Shown here piece by piece: positions 36,212 to 44,374 of a DNA stretch of 64,000 bases (the first letter of the stretch is position 1; each line of letters opens with the position of its first letter). Source of the DNA: UBA4742 sp037138595 (lineage in GTDB: Bacteria > Actinomycetota > Acidimicrobiia > Acidimicrobiales > Acidimicrobilacustridaceae); contig JBAXIB010000006.1 in NCBI GenBank assembly GCA_037138595.1, forward strand, positions 62,001 through 126,000. The letters are read 5' to 3'. Position numbers and translations under genes: made by a program. The notes below the pieces were generated by a model. It saw only the letters and a list, made by a program, of their open reading frames with translations. It was not told the origin of the DNA and ran no database searches.

Positions 36212-36424
36212 CACCTGCGGCACCAGGAGCGCATCATCAACCCGGCCGCAGATCCGTCGCTTGGCGCAGTGAGTTATTGGGGTGTCGAATCGATTGGAGC
36301 GGCAGTCGAGCGGTTGGTTCAACTCGGAGCGACCGTGATCAGCCCGATCGTCGATGTCGGTGACGGCATTCGCGTCGCAACCATCGCGGAACCATCAACG
36401 ACCCGCATCGGTCCGGGTCGCTAA
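36212..36424 (+). pseudogene. Fragment of a VOC/glyoxalase-family protein
   Basis: In one frame, about 70 codons closed by TAA encode a sequence like the C-terminal half of VOC proteins: VSYWGVESIGAAVERLV (strand plus helix), LGATVISPIVDVGDGIRVATI, then a divergent end. No start codon with a ribosome site precedes it, a stop lies at 36209, and the N-terminal half is missing. It fills most of the 290-bp gap between the rhomboid and enoyl-CoA hydratase genes. Decayed gene is the best reading; an internal GTG could still give a peptide of about 50 residues. Confidence 0.6.
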
Positions 36425-36475
36425 CCCCTACCAATCAAAACCTGAGTAATCCTGATTCGTTACTCGCGATGCCAA

Positions 36476-37285
36476 CTATCGACCGACGAATGTTGCTTTT
36501 CCCGGGCCGCTTTCCAAGAACGATTTCGTCCCTATTTGGCTGTCTTCAGATCGAAACACTTCGACAAACGCGTCCTGTTCAAGTTGTATCCCAGTGACTA
36601 AGTCCACACTGAGACCACGATCGATGGCCTGTTTGGCCAAACCTTGCGCGACCACCGCACCCGCGGCGAGCGCGGCGGCATACGCGATCGCTTCGTCGAG
36701 CAGATCAGTTGGCTCTACCACCCGATCAACAAGACCAATCGCTAGCGCTTCAGGCGCGTCAACCTGTCGACCGGTGAGGATGATGTCTTTCGCTCGGGCT
36801 GGTCCAACCAAGCGAGCTAGTCGCTGCGTGCCCCCACCGCCGGGAATAATTCCAAGCAAAATTTCCGGTTGACCAAACTTTGCTTTCGTCGACGCGAATC
36901 GAACATCGCAGGCCAATGCAAGTTCGCAACCTCCGCCGAGGGCGTAACCACTAATCGCCGCGACCACCATGCGCGGAATGGCTGCAACTGCTCCAAGTGC
37001 CTCGACAAAAAGACCACCAATCTGTGCCGCTTCGATTGGGCCACCGAACTCAGCGATCTCGGCACCAGCTGCGAAGATCCGGTCGCCACCAGTGATCACG
37101 ACTGCACCGGGTGGATCACGGTGCAGCGACTCTGCGATGTGAAGCAACTGCCGTAACAGTTCGGTCGACAACGCGTTGACCTTCGGATGATCAAGGGTGA
37201 TCAACGCGACGCCGCCACGGCGTCGCTCGATCCGCACCATTTCAGGCTGTTGCGGTTGGCTCGGTGACATCACACCATCGTTCAT
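36476..37285 (-). CDS. Enoyl-CoA hydratase/isomerase
   Basis: Crotonase fold, 269 residues. Oxyanion-hole strands FAAGAEIAEFGG and SGYALGGGCELALACD are intact. The first catalytic Glu is present in FGQPEILLGIIPGGGGTQRL, while the position of the second Glu (SLAMEMVLTG in rat hydratase) reads ARAKDIILTG, so Asp replaces it. Beta-oxidation or amino acid catabolism is likely. ATG at 37285 is 8 nt after TAGTTT. meaB follows upstream on the same strand, 36 bp away. Confidence 0.92.
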   Translation of the reverse strand: MNDGVMSPSQPQQPEMVRIERRRGGVALITLDHPKVNALSTELLRQLLHIAESLHRDPPGAVVITGGDRIFAAGAEIAEFGGPIEAAQIGGLFVEALGAVAAIPRMVVAAISGYALGGGCELALACDVRFASTKAKFGQPEILLGIIPGGGGTQRLARLVGPARAKDIILTGRQVDAPEALAIGLVDRVVEPTDLLDEAIAYAAALAAGAVVAQGLAKQAIDRGLSVDLVTGIQLEQDAFVEVFRSEDSQIGTKSFLESGPGKATFVGR

Positions 37286-37293
37286 AGCGGCAG

Positions 37294-37299
37294 AAACTA
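37294..37299 (-). promoter_or_regulatory. -10 box of enoyl-CoA hydratase gene (leaderless)
   Basis: TAGTTT 8 nt before the ATG at 37285. Confidence 0.45.
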
Positions 37300-37321
37300 C
37301 TACGGGGACGCGGTTGCTACT

Positions 37322-38314
37322 TCAGTGATCATCGGGAGACAGTGCTTGGATCACGAGTTGATCAGCCGCAGTCCACGGATCGATCTCACCACTGGCAACG
37401 GCAATTTGCAGACGTTCGAAGGTTGATCCTGTCGACAATGCCAACACTCGCTCAGTCACTCGAGCAGCGAGGACTCGCTGCAGTTCACCGGCCAACCGCG
37501 CCTGGCGTCGTTGGGCCAGCGCTCCGGTCGACTCCAAGTGATGGCGATGCTGCTCCAGGGCAATCCACAACTCATCGACTCCATCACCAGTTGTTGCCAC
37601 TGCCGCAATGATCGGAGGCCGCCACCCAAACGCGCTCGGTCCAGGTGAAGCGCCGCCAGTGGTCGCAGACAACTCAAGCATCTGTTCAAGGTCGCGGCGG
37701 GTTTCGGCAACGCCGACCCGATCGGCTTTGTTGATGACAAAAACGTCGGCGATTTCCATCAATCCGGCTTTATTGGCCTGCACCGAGTCGCCCCAACCCG
37801 GATTCACGACCACGACGGTCGTGTCAGCTTCGCCGGCGACTTCGACCTCAACCTGACCGACGCCCACGGTCTCGATCAGCACCCGATCAAACCCAACTGC
37901 GCCAAGCACACGGGCCGCTTGAGGAGTGGCGACGGCCAAGCCACCGAGATGGCCGCGAGTCGCCATCGAACGGATAAAGACATCGGGATCGAGCGCGTGA
38001 TCCCCCATGCGCACCCGATCACCGAGGATGGCACCGCCCGTAAACGGAGAGGAAGGATCAATCGCGAGGACACCGACTCGATGACCGACCCGACGTGCTT
38101 GGCCGATCAACGCGTTGGTCAAGGTCGATTTTCCCGCTCCCGGCGAGCCCGTCAATCCGATGGTGTACGGAACCGACGCGTCAACAAATGACAACCGATC
38201 GACGTTGGCCGCAGCGTCCCCACCTTGTTCGATAATCGTCAACAATCGCGCCACGGCACCACGATCGCCACCACGCGCTGCCGCTAACAATTCGCGGGGA
38301 TCAGTCAGTCGCAT
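37322..38314 (-). CDS. meaB: Acyl-CoA mutase-associated GTPase chaperone (MeaB/ArgK)
   Basis: G3E-family GTPase, 330 residues, that protects and reloads B12-dependent acyl-CoA mutases. Walker A GSPGAGKST at 56-64, Asp-rich VLAIDPSSPFTGGAILGDRVRM, switch region ETVGVGQVEVEVAG, and NKAD (G4). Its partner could be the mutase large subunit at 46.5-48.2 kb. The ATG at 38314 lies inside the end of the permease gene (14-nt overlap), so the two are translated from one message. Confidence 0.95.
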   Translation of the reverse strand: MRLTDPRELLAAARGGDRGAVARLLTIIEQGGDAAANVDRLSFVDASVPYTIGLTGSPGAGKSTLTNALIGQARRVGHRVGVLAIDPSSPFTGGAILGDRVRMGDHALDPDVFIRSMATRGHLGGLAVATPQAARVLGAVGFDRVLIETVGVGQVEVEVAGEADTTVVVVNPGWGDSVQANKAGLMEIADVFVINKADRVGVAETRRDLEQMLELSATTGGASPGPSAFGWRPPIIAAVATTGDGVDELWIALEQHRHHLESTGALAQRRQARLAGELQRVLAARVTERVLALSTGSTFERLQIAVASGEIDPWTAADQLVIQALSPDDH

Positions 38315-39860
38315 CCGCACCGGCCTGTTCACCCGCGAAGCTGGCCGGATCAGCATTGAAGCGATCACAACAGCCAGTCGCGCAAAACCAATACCGTTGG
38401 CCATTGAACTCAGAAGTAGCCGCTGCCCTTGACTTTTCGATCGTCATTCCGCACACCGGATCGACAGCCGATCCGAGTTCGCCTCCCACGCTTTCAATGG
38501 TGTCGCTCATGGTCATCGCGTGATCTTCCTTGCGAGTCATAGCGACCGCGTCGCCGATTCGGTGTTGCACGAAGCTAGCGGGATTCGCGGTGAATCGATC
38601 GCAACATCGGTCCGAGCAAAACCAATAGTCGATGTCCGCAAACACCGTTGTCGCTGGCGCCATAGCCCGCTCTACCTGCATGCCACACACGGGGTCAATG
38701 GCGTAATCCTCACCGCCACCGAATTTGCTCCGATTTCGGTAAAGCCAATACAACACCGCGAATATCGCGAGGAAAATCAGATTGAGCCACGTTGTGTAAT
38801 TCCACCTGAACCCGGTCGTCACGATGGTTTCGGAACGATCAGTCGGCACAATCCCAAGAATTGAAAACAACACCTCAACGATTAGCCCCGCGGCCGCCAT
38901 CGTCGCGTAGAACACGACGAAGAGTCGCCAGGCAAGCTGACTGCCGTAGTACTTGCGATAAATGATGACCAGCGGAAACGCGATGAGGTCCGCGAAGATG
39001 AAACTGATCACGCCACCGAAACTGATTCCGCCATGCCAGAGCGCCGCAGCCATCGGGACGTTTCCAATGGAGCACACGAAACTAAGGAACGCAATCAGCG
39101 GTGCAATCAAAACGTTTTCTAATGTGGTCCAAAAACCGTGACCGGAAATGAACAATGCGTTCCAGACCGCCACCGGCACCATCACGGTAAGGAAACCAGC
39201 GACGAGGTAGCCGATGACTAATTCTTTTCGGAGCATCGTCAGATCCGCCATCGTGTAACTAGCCGCATCCGCCCACGCTGATTTTGATCGCACTTTTGCA
39301 CCCCACGGCTGCCGCTCAAGTTCCTGTTGGCGATCGTCGGAGACACCGGTCAACTCATGTTGATCGCGACCTCCAACCATGCCTCGCGCCAGCCGTTCGC
39401 GCGCCGCGTCAACAAGTGGACCTCGCAAGACGAACCCGCCCACGAGGACCAATAACCCGATCATGATCGGACCACCGACAAATTCAGCCGCGGCAAACTC
39501 CCAGCCCATCAAGACCACTAATACCAATCCGAGCTCAACGACCAAGTTCGTCGACGCGAACATAAAAACCATCGCCGTCAGGAAGTCAGCACCCTTTTGA
39601 AACAACGATTTCGACATGGCGGTCGCGGCATACGAACAACTTGATGAGACCATGCCAAAGCCCGAAGCCTTGATGATGGCCTTGAAGCCATGACCACCGA
39701 GCGACTGTTGCATTCGTGACTTTGACGAGAACGCTTGCACAACCCCTGAAAGCGTGAAACCAAGAATCAACGCCCACAGCGTCTCCCAAAACATGAAGAA
39801 GGCTTCGCGGAGACTTTGAACAATCTTGTCGAGACCAAAGGTTGCCAGCACGTGCACCAT
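38301..39860 (-). CDS. DUF318/ArsP-type permease with two C-terminal YHS domains
   Basis: 519 residues. About eight to ten helices of the predicted permease family (FGMVSSSCSYAATAMSKSLFQKGADFLTAMVFMFASTNLVVELG is its signature region; here only described), used for export of metals, metalloids or organoarsenicals. The C-terminus carries two YHS metal-binding domains, each with DPVCGM and a WFC-CCDRF pair, about 80 residues apart. Copper or another soft metal is a plausible ligand. Ribosome site GGGAGA precedes the ATG at 39860. Overlaps meaB. Confidence 0.88.
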   Translation of the reverse strand: MVHVLATFGLDKIVQSLREAFFMFWETLWALILGFTLSGVVQAFSSKSRMQQSLGGHGFKAIIKASGFGMVSSSCSYAATAMSKSLFQKGADFLTAMVFMFASTNLVVELGLVLVVLMGWEFAAAEFVGGPIMIGLLVLVGGFVLRGPLVDAARERLARGMVGGRDQHELTGVSDDRQQELERQPWGAKVRSKSAWADAASYTMADLTMLRKELVIGYLVAGFLTVMVPVAVWNALFISGHGFWTTLENVLIAPLIAFLSFVCSIGNVPMAAALWHGGISFGGVISFIFADLIAFPLVIIYRKYYGSQLAWRLFVVFYATMAAAGLIVEVLFSILGIVPTDRSETIVTTGFRWNYTTWLNLIFLAIFAVLYWLYRNRSKFGGGEDYAIDPVCGMQVERAMAPATTVFADIDYWFCSDRCCDRFTANPASFVQHRIGDAVAMTRKEDHAMTMSDTIESVGGELGSAVDPVCGMTIEKSRAAATSEFNGQRYWFCATGCCDRFNADPASFAGEQAGADATD

Positions 39861-39959
39861 GATTTGTCTCCCATTCATTGCACCGGTCGCTACACCGGCC
39901 GTTGCCCCGGGTTGACATCTAACGACCGTGTGCTCAGCACGCGATCAGTAAAAGTGAGC

Positions 39960-40235
39960 CTAGAGCGAGACCGGCGTTTCGCCGATAGATTCGATGGAGT
40001 CGAGTGTTTCGCCGATGTTCACGACTTCGGTAACGCCAGGCACTCGATCACGCAAGATGCGCTCGATTCCGGCCTTGAGGGTCACTGTCGAAGCCGGGCA
40101 TGACACACATGCACCAATGAGTTCGACCGTGACGAGTCCCGTTGACTCGTCGACGTCGATCAACATGATGTCGCCATTGTCAGCCTGGATCGCCGGCCGA
40201 ATCGCCTGAATCGTCTCCTCAACCTTGGCCCGCAC
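39960..40235 (-). CDS. NifU C-terminal-domain Fe-S scaffold protein
   Basis: 91 residues: VEETIQAIRPAIQADNGDIMLIDVD and the CxxC of GACVSCPAS (Cys43, Cys46) define the Nfu domain that holds a transient [4Fe-4S] cluster for delivery to client enzymes. Ribosome site GGAG lies 7 nt before the GTG at 40235, which decides the start over a longer frame. Confidence 0.94.
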   Translation of the reverse strand: MRAKVEETIQAIRPAIQADNGDIMLIDVDESTGLVTVELIGACVSCPASTVTLKAGIERILRDRVPGVTEVVNIGETLDSIESIGETPVSL

Positions 40236-40270
40236 CGGAAGTCTCCTGTGAATGAATCGTGTCGCGAACA

Positions 40271-40288
40271 CACCATGGTCCCATGGTG
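40271..40288. promoter_or_regulatory. Palindrome between nfu-like gene and tiny ORF pair
   Basis: CACCATGG, 2 nt, CCATGGTG: perfect 8-bp arms in a divergent intergenic region, 35 bp upstream of the nfu-like GTG and 31 bp before the tiny ORF. Operator-like. Confidence 0.45.
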
Positions 40289-40319
40289 CTGGCTCTCAGG
40301 GGAAACCGAGGCTTCCCGC

Positions 40320-40415
40320 ATGATGACTAACCCCGGATATGGCGTCAATGTTCCCGGCTTTGCGGCATTACCCGATGAATCGGCGATACTTCACTGGTGT
40401 CGCTACCTCCTGTGA
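40320..40415 (+). CDS. Tiny ORF (31 codons) coupled to membrane protein gene
   Basis: Starts ATG-ATG at 40320/40323, and its TGA at 40413-40415 overlaps the GTG of the next gene (GTGA). The peptide contains NPGYGVNVPGFAALPDE and ends HWCRYLL. Codon choice and the overlap suggest a real gene; a purine-rich GAGG lies about 9 nt before the first ATG. Function unknown; it could be a coupled leader peptide or a microprotein. Confidence 0.4.
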   Translation: MMTNPGYGVNVPGFAALPDESAILHWCRYLL

Positions 40416-40582
40416 GCCAGTTTGCCCACCAAGGCGGCTGGGACGAGATGCTGATGGTGTTAGTCCCAATCGGTGTCTTTGCCTCGTTGCTATTGCTCGC
40501 CAATCGACGCGCCCGAATAATCCGGTCCGACCGCACTACAAAATCCGACCAACCACCCGAACATCACGACGAGCCAGGCTGA
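40412..40582 (+). CDS. Small single-helix membrane protein
   Basis: 56 residues from the GTG at 40412 (61 if the GTG at 40397 is used). SQFAHQGGWDEMLMVLVP begins an amphipathic stretch into one helix (about 14-31), followed by a basic and then acidic cytoplasmic tail. Short proteins with a 'GGWDEM' plus helix pattern are familiar to me from actinobacterial genomes, without known function. Converges with murA, 19 bp apart. Confidence 0.6.
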   Translation: MSQFAHQGGWDEMLMVLVPIGVFASLLLLANRRARIIRSDRTTKSDQPPEHHDEPG

Positions 40583-40601
40583 TGAAATCAGGCTGACGAA
40601 A

Positions 40602-41870
40602 TCAGGCCCGACGAATGTCTGCGCCAAGACCAGCCAACTTCTCGACGAAAAGTTCGTAACCTCGGTCGATGTGCTCGGCATCTGAAACTACGGTCTCGCC
40701 TTCGGCTCCGAGTGCCGCGACCACCAACGCTGCGCCCGCACGAATGTCGTGAGCCCGAACCGGCGCTCCGGAAAGTCGCTGCTGGCCGCGGACAACTGCA
40801 TGGTGACCTTCGGTTCGAATATCAGCCCCCATCCGAACCAGCTCATCGATATAGCGAAACCGGCCCGTAAAAATGTTTTCGGTAACGATCCCGACACCAG
40901 TAGCCGTCGTGAGCATCGCCACGAAAAACGGCTTGTAGTCAGTCGCCAAACCCGGATATGGAAGCGTTGAAACATCGACGGCCTGCAACCGTTGGGATGC
41001 GGTCGCCAGCAGCCCGTCTTGAGTGGCAACGATTTGGATACCCATGTCGGCCGATTTCTGAACAAACATTTCCATGTGGTCGGCACGAGCACCGTCGATC
41101 AGCACTTCGCCGCCAGCAATTCCCAACGCGGCCAAGAACGTTGCGGCCTCGATCCGATCGGGGATGACATCGTGCGATACCGGTGCTAGCTCGCCCACTC
41201 CCTCAATAGTGATCGTCGGCGATCCTGCGCCCTTCACATCGGCACCCATTCGATTGAGAAATGATGCCAAGTCGGAAATCTCTGGTTCACGGGCCGCGTT
41301 TTCGATCACCGTCGTGCCAGTAGCGAGTACCGAGGCCATAAGCGCGTTTTCGGTCGCGCCAACACTCGGGAACTCGAGCACGATCGTCGTGCCCACCAGT
41401 TGATCGGCGGTGGCTTCGATATAGCCGTGGGACGACTCGAATTGGGCGCCAAGTTCTTCGAGCCCACGAAGATGCATGTCGATGGGCCGTGGTCCGAAAT
41501 CATCGCCGCCAGGCAGCGCCACACGAGCTCGGCCGTAACGAGCCAGAAGTGGCCCAAGGACCACGATTGACGCGCGCATTCGTTCAACGAGTTCATACGG
41601 TGCCTCAGGCACAATGTTGGGCGGATGAACGATCGTCAGCTCGTCGGGTGCGGTTCGGGTCACCGTCATCCCCATCGAAGCCAATAAGTCACTCATGCAT
41701 TCGACGTCGGTGATAGCCGGAACCCGACGTAACACATAGGTTCCCTCGGCCAAACACGTAGCGGCCATAATCTTAAGCACTGAGTTTTTTGCGCCGCTGA
41801 TGCGGACCCGTCCGGCGAGTGGCCCACCTGGACGAACGACGATCCGTTCGGACGATCCGGAAACTGCCAT
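40602..41870 (-). CDS. murA: UDP-N-acetylglucosamine 1-carboxyvinyltransferase
   Basis: First committed step of peptidoglycan synthesis: enolpyruvyl transfer from PEP to UDP-GlcNAc. 422 residues, standard size. GAKNSVLKIMAA at the N-terminus and the active-site loop are conserved except that the catalytic/fosfomycin-binding Cys is Asp123 (PGGDDFGPRP). ATG at 41870 lies 7 nt after CATACT; an in-frame upstream start is not needed. Divergent from an MFS gene. Confidence 0.96.
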   Translation of the reverse strand: MAVSGSSERIVVRPGGPLAGRVRISGAKNSVLKIMAATCLAEGTYVLRRVPAITDVECMSDLLASMGMTVTRTAPDELTIVHPPNIVPEAPYELVERMRASIVVLGPLLARYGRARVALPGGDDFGPRPIDMHLRGLEELGAQFESSHGYIEATADQLVGTTIVLEFPSVGATENALMASVLATGTTVIENAAREPEISDLASFLNRMGADVKGAGSPTITIEGVGELAPVSHDVIPDRIEAATFLAALGIAGGEVLIDGARADHMEMFVQKSADMGIQIVATQDGLLATASQRLQAVDVSTLPYPGLATDYKPFFVAMLTTATGVGIVTENIFTGRFRYIDELVRMGADIRTEGHHAVVRGQQRLSGAPVRAHDIRAGAALVVAALGAEGETVVSDAEHIDRGYELFVEKLAGLGADIRRA

Positions 41871-41877
41871 GGTGCTC

Positions 41878-41883
41878 AGTATG
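41878..41883 (-). promoter_or_regulatory. -10 box of murA (leaderless)
   Basis: CATACT 7 nt before the ATG at 41870. Confidence 0.45.
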
Positions 41884-41930
41884 CTCCGCCTGCTGCGTTG
41901 GGCGAAGTCGAACGATCGAGGATCATCCAG

Positions 41931-43547
41931 ATGCCCAGACTGATCGCCACCCACCTCGTGCGGCCACCGGAGGTCGAATCGTTCTACCAACCACGCTCAG
42001 ACCTCCTCATCGAACGCGCCCACGGAGGCGGCACATTTACGCTCGACCGCGGCCCTTTCGATCGCTACGAGCGGGTCGTCGTAATCTCACCAGAAAGTTC
42101 AGTCAATGAACCAGGCGAGTTTGTCCTCGTCACCGAGACCACCGACTATCACCTGGCGATACCAATTTGGGGATTCCTGTTTGCCCGCGCTGTACGCCGA
42201 GGGCTCCGAAGTTCGGACCGCGATCACCACCGATGGTGGATGCCTCCTGACAAGCTCGATGCTCGAGCAGCGAACGCACTGTCGTTGTTGTGTGGGTTCT
42301 CGATGCTCGCCGGCTACCTCGGAACACTGCTTACCCAAACCAACACCTTTTTCAAACAAGAATTCGGTTCGACCGACAGCCAAATCGGATTGATGCTCGC
42401 CGCAGTCAGAATCGGTGCAGTTCTCGCGCTGGTAATCGTCGCGGTCGCTGATCGAAAAGGACGGCGAAAACTCTTGTTGTGGTCGGCGGTCGCCGGGTGC
42501 GTCGTCACGGCAACTGGAGCGTTTGCTTCGGACCTCGCACTCTTAGGGATGAGCCAAACAGTGGCACGAGCATTTTCGACTGCCGTCGCGGTGTTGGTTT
42601 CGATCATGGCCATCGAAGAAATGCCAGCTGGATCGCGTGCATTCGCAGTGTCAGTCCTCACTGCTTGTGGCGCGCTTGGAGCAGGCATCGCCGTGTTGTT
42701 CGTCGCGGTGTGTGGAATCACCACCTGGGCCTGGCGGATCTTGTTTGTAGTTCCGTTACTAGCCGTTCCGATCGCAATTCGCCTTGGACGACACCTTCCC
42801 GAAACCGAACGATTCCAGATTGCTCCAAAGCATTCGGTCAAGCCGCGCTGGTGGCACGTTCCCCCCGGACTAAACCGAACACGCTTGGCGCTGTTGTCAG
42901 CATCAGGTCTGTGCCTCGCGTTGTTTGTGATTCCGGCATCATCGTTTCTCAATGAATACCTGCGCACCGAACGCGGATTTTCGGCTGGGACCATCGCCGC
43001 GTTCCAACTGCTGACCAATACGCCCGGAGGAATCGGCATCGTCGTCGGCGGGCGCCTTGCCGATCGACGGGGGCGACGACTCATCGGAGCGATAGGCGTA
43101 ACCGCCGGGGTCGGATTCACCGTCGCGATGTATTTCGTTGGCGGTTGGTCGATTTGGATGTTTTCGATTCTTGGCTCGGTGCTTGGCGCAATGGCAGTTC
43201 CAGCATTAGGCGTTTACGGACCCGAACTGTTTCCAACTCGGGCCCGCGGCTGGGCCAACGGCGTTATCAATCTTGCGGCGGTAGTAGGAAGCGCGTTGGG
43301 ACTGTTCCTTGCCGGGAAATTGGCCAGCCAACTGTCGGGACTTGGACCAGCGATGGCGGTGCTGTCTGTTGGTGGCGTCGCCGTCGTTGCGATGGTGATC
43401 TTTTTGTATCCCGAGACCGCCGCAAAGGAACTTGAAGATCTCAATCCCGACGACTCGCCGCTGTCGCGAGAAATGCTCGGGCTCGGTGGCCTTGATGTCG
43501 ACAGCATTCCTGAGCGCTATGCGCGCTTCGACGACGACGAATCATGA
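41931..43547 (+). CDS. MFS transporter with about 110-residue N-terminal domain
   Basis: 538 residues. The first 100-110 residues are soluble (RPPEVESFYQPRSDLLIERAHGGGTFTLDRGPFDRYERVVVI) and unlike standard MFS starts. Twelve helices follow, with motif A in both halves (AVADRKGRRKLLLW and GGRLADRRGRRLIG), typical of the sugar/metabolite porter branch. The start at 41931 has GAGG 9 nt upstream. Substrate unknown. Confidence 0.86.
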   Translation: MPRLIATHLVRPPEVESFYQPRSDLLIERAHGGGTFTLDRGPFDRYERVVVISPESSVNEPGEFVLVTETTDYHLAIPIWGFLFARAVRRGLRSSDRDHHRWWMPPDKLDARAANALSLLCGFSMLAGYLGTLLTQTNTFFKQEFGSTDSQIGLMLAAVRIGAVLALVIVAVADRKGRRKLLLWSAVAGCVVTATGAFASDLALLGMSQTVARAFSTAVAVLVSIMAIEEMPAGSRAFAVSVLTACGALGAGIAVLFVAVCGITTWAWRILFVVPLLAVPIAIRLGRHLPETERFQIAPKHSVKPRWWHVPPGLNRTRLALLSASGLCLALFVIPASSFLNEYLRTERGFSAGTIAAFQLLTNTPGGIGIVVGGRLADRRGRRLIGAIGVTAGVGFTVAMYFVGGWSIWMFSILGSVLGAMAVPALGVYGPELFPTRARGWANGVINLAAVVGSALGLFLAGKLASQLSGLGPAMAVLSVGGVAVVAMVIFLYPETAAKELEDLNPDDSPLSREMLGLGGLDVDSIPERYARFDDDES

Positions 43548-43558
43548 TCCCAACCAAG

Positions 43559-43564
43559 TACGAT
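43559..43564 (+). promoter_or_regulatory. -10 box of L,D-transpeptidase gene (leaderless)
   Basis: TACGAT 6 nt before the GTG at 43571. Confidence 0.5.
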
Positions 43565-43570
43565 CGTCCC

Positions 43571-44374
43571 GTGTCCACCTCATCACATTGGTTTCGACGG
43601 CTCGCGACCGTCACGTTGATGCTGGGGGTACTTGCCGGCTGTGCCAAGTCGCCGACTTCAGCGTCCGACACCACTAGCGCTGACAACGCGTCCAGTCTCG
43701 CTCAACCGACGGCAAAGACGACCTGCAAGGAACTCTCGACCGGTCAAAGTTTGGTTGCGACGGCAAAAAATGTCGGCGACTTAGCCATCTATGCCGACCC
43801 TAGTGATGCCGCCCCCAGTCAGACCATGGCCAATCCACGACTCATCAACAATGATCCGAACGCCAAGAGCCCGCTGACTTTTCTCGTCAAAGACATCCCA
43901 GAGTCACAAAAATGCAAGTGGGTTCAGGTTTACCTGCCGGTCCGACCGAACGGAAGCACGGGGTGGGTCAAACAGTCCGACGTCGAAAACGCGATCAACG
44001 ACTATCGCATTGAAGTTTCGCTCGACGGTTTCACCTTGAACGTTTTCAAGGATGGAAAACAAGTCCAAGATATTCCGATTGGCGTTGCACGCGACAACAC
44101 GCCGACCCCCGGTGGCATGTATTACACCACCGAACTCATCAAGACGCCGGACCCACAGGGCGCCTATGGCCCCTACGCATTCGGCTTATCGGGATTTTCC
44201 GACACGCTCACCACTTTTAATGGTGGTCCCGGTCAACTTGGCATCCACGGCACCAACGAACCCAGCGCCATAGGAACCAAAGTGAGTCATGGGTGCATTC
44301 GAATGGACAACGCCAACATCACGAAATTGGCGAAAACGATTCCACTCGGAACGCCGGTCATCATCGCGGCGTGA
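43571..44374 (+). CDS. L,D-transpeptidase lipoprotein (YkuD domain)
   Basis: 267 residues. Signal peptide with lipobox LAGC, then a Ser/Thr linker, an SH3-like domain and a C-terminal YkuD domain with HGTNEP and the catalytic motif SHGCIRM (Cys about 242). It would cross-link peptidoglycan 3-3 or attach proteins at the outer face of the membrane. The GTG at 43571 follows TACGAT by 6 nt; the frame extends upstream into the MFS gene, but this start gives a clean signal peptide. Confidence 0.93.
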   Translation: MSTSSHWFRRLATVTLMLGVLAGCAKSPTSASDTTSADNASSLAQPTAKTTCKELSTGQSLVATAKNVGDLAIYADPSDAAPSQTMANPRLINNDPNAKSPLTFLVKDIPESQKCKWVQVYLPVRPNGSTGWVKQSDVENAINDYRIEVSLDGFTLNVFKDGKQVQDIPIGVARDNTPTPGGMYYTTELIKTPDPQGAYGPYAFGLSGFSDTLTTFNGGPGQLGIHGTNEPSAIGTKVSHGCIRMDNANITKLAKTIPLGTPVIIAA

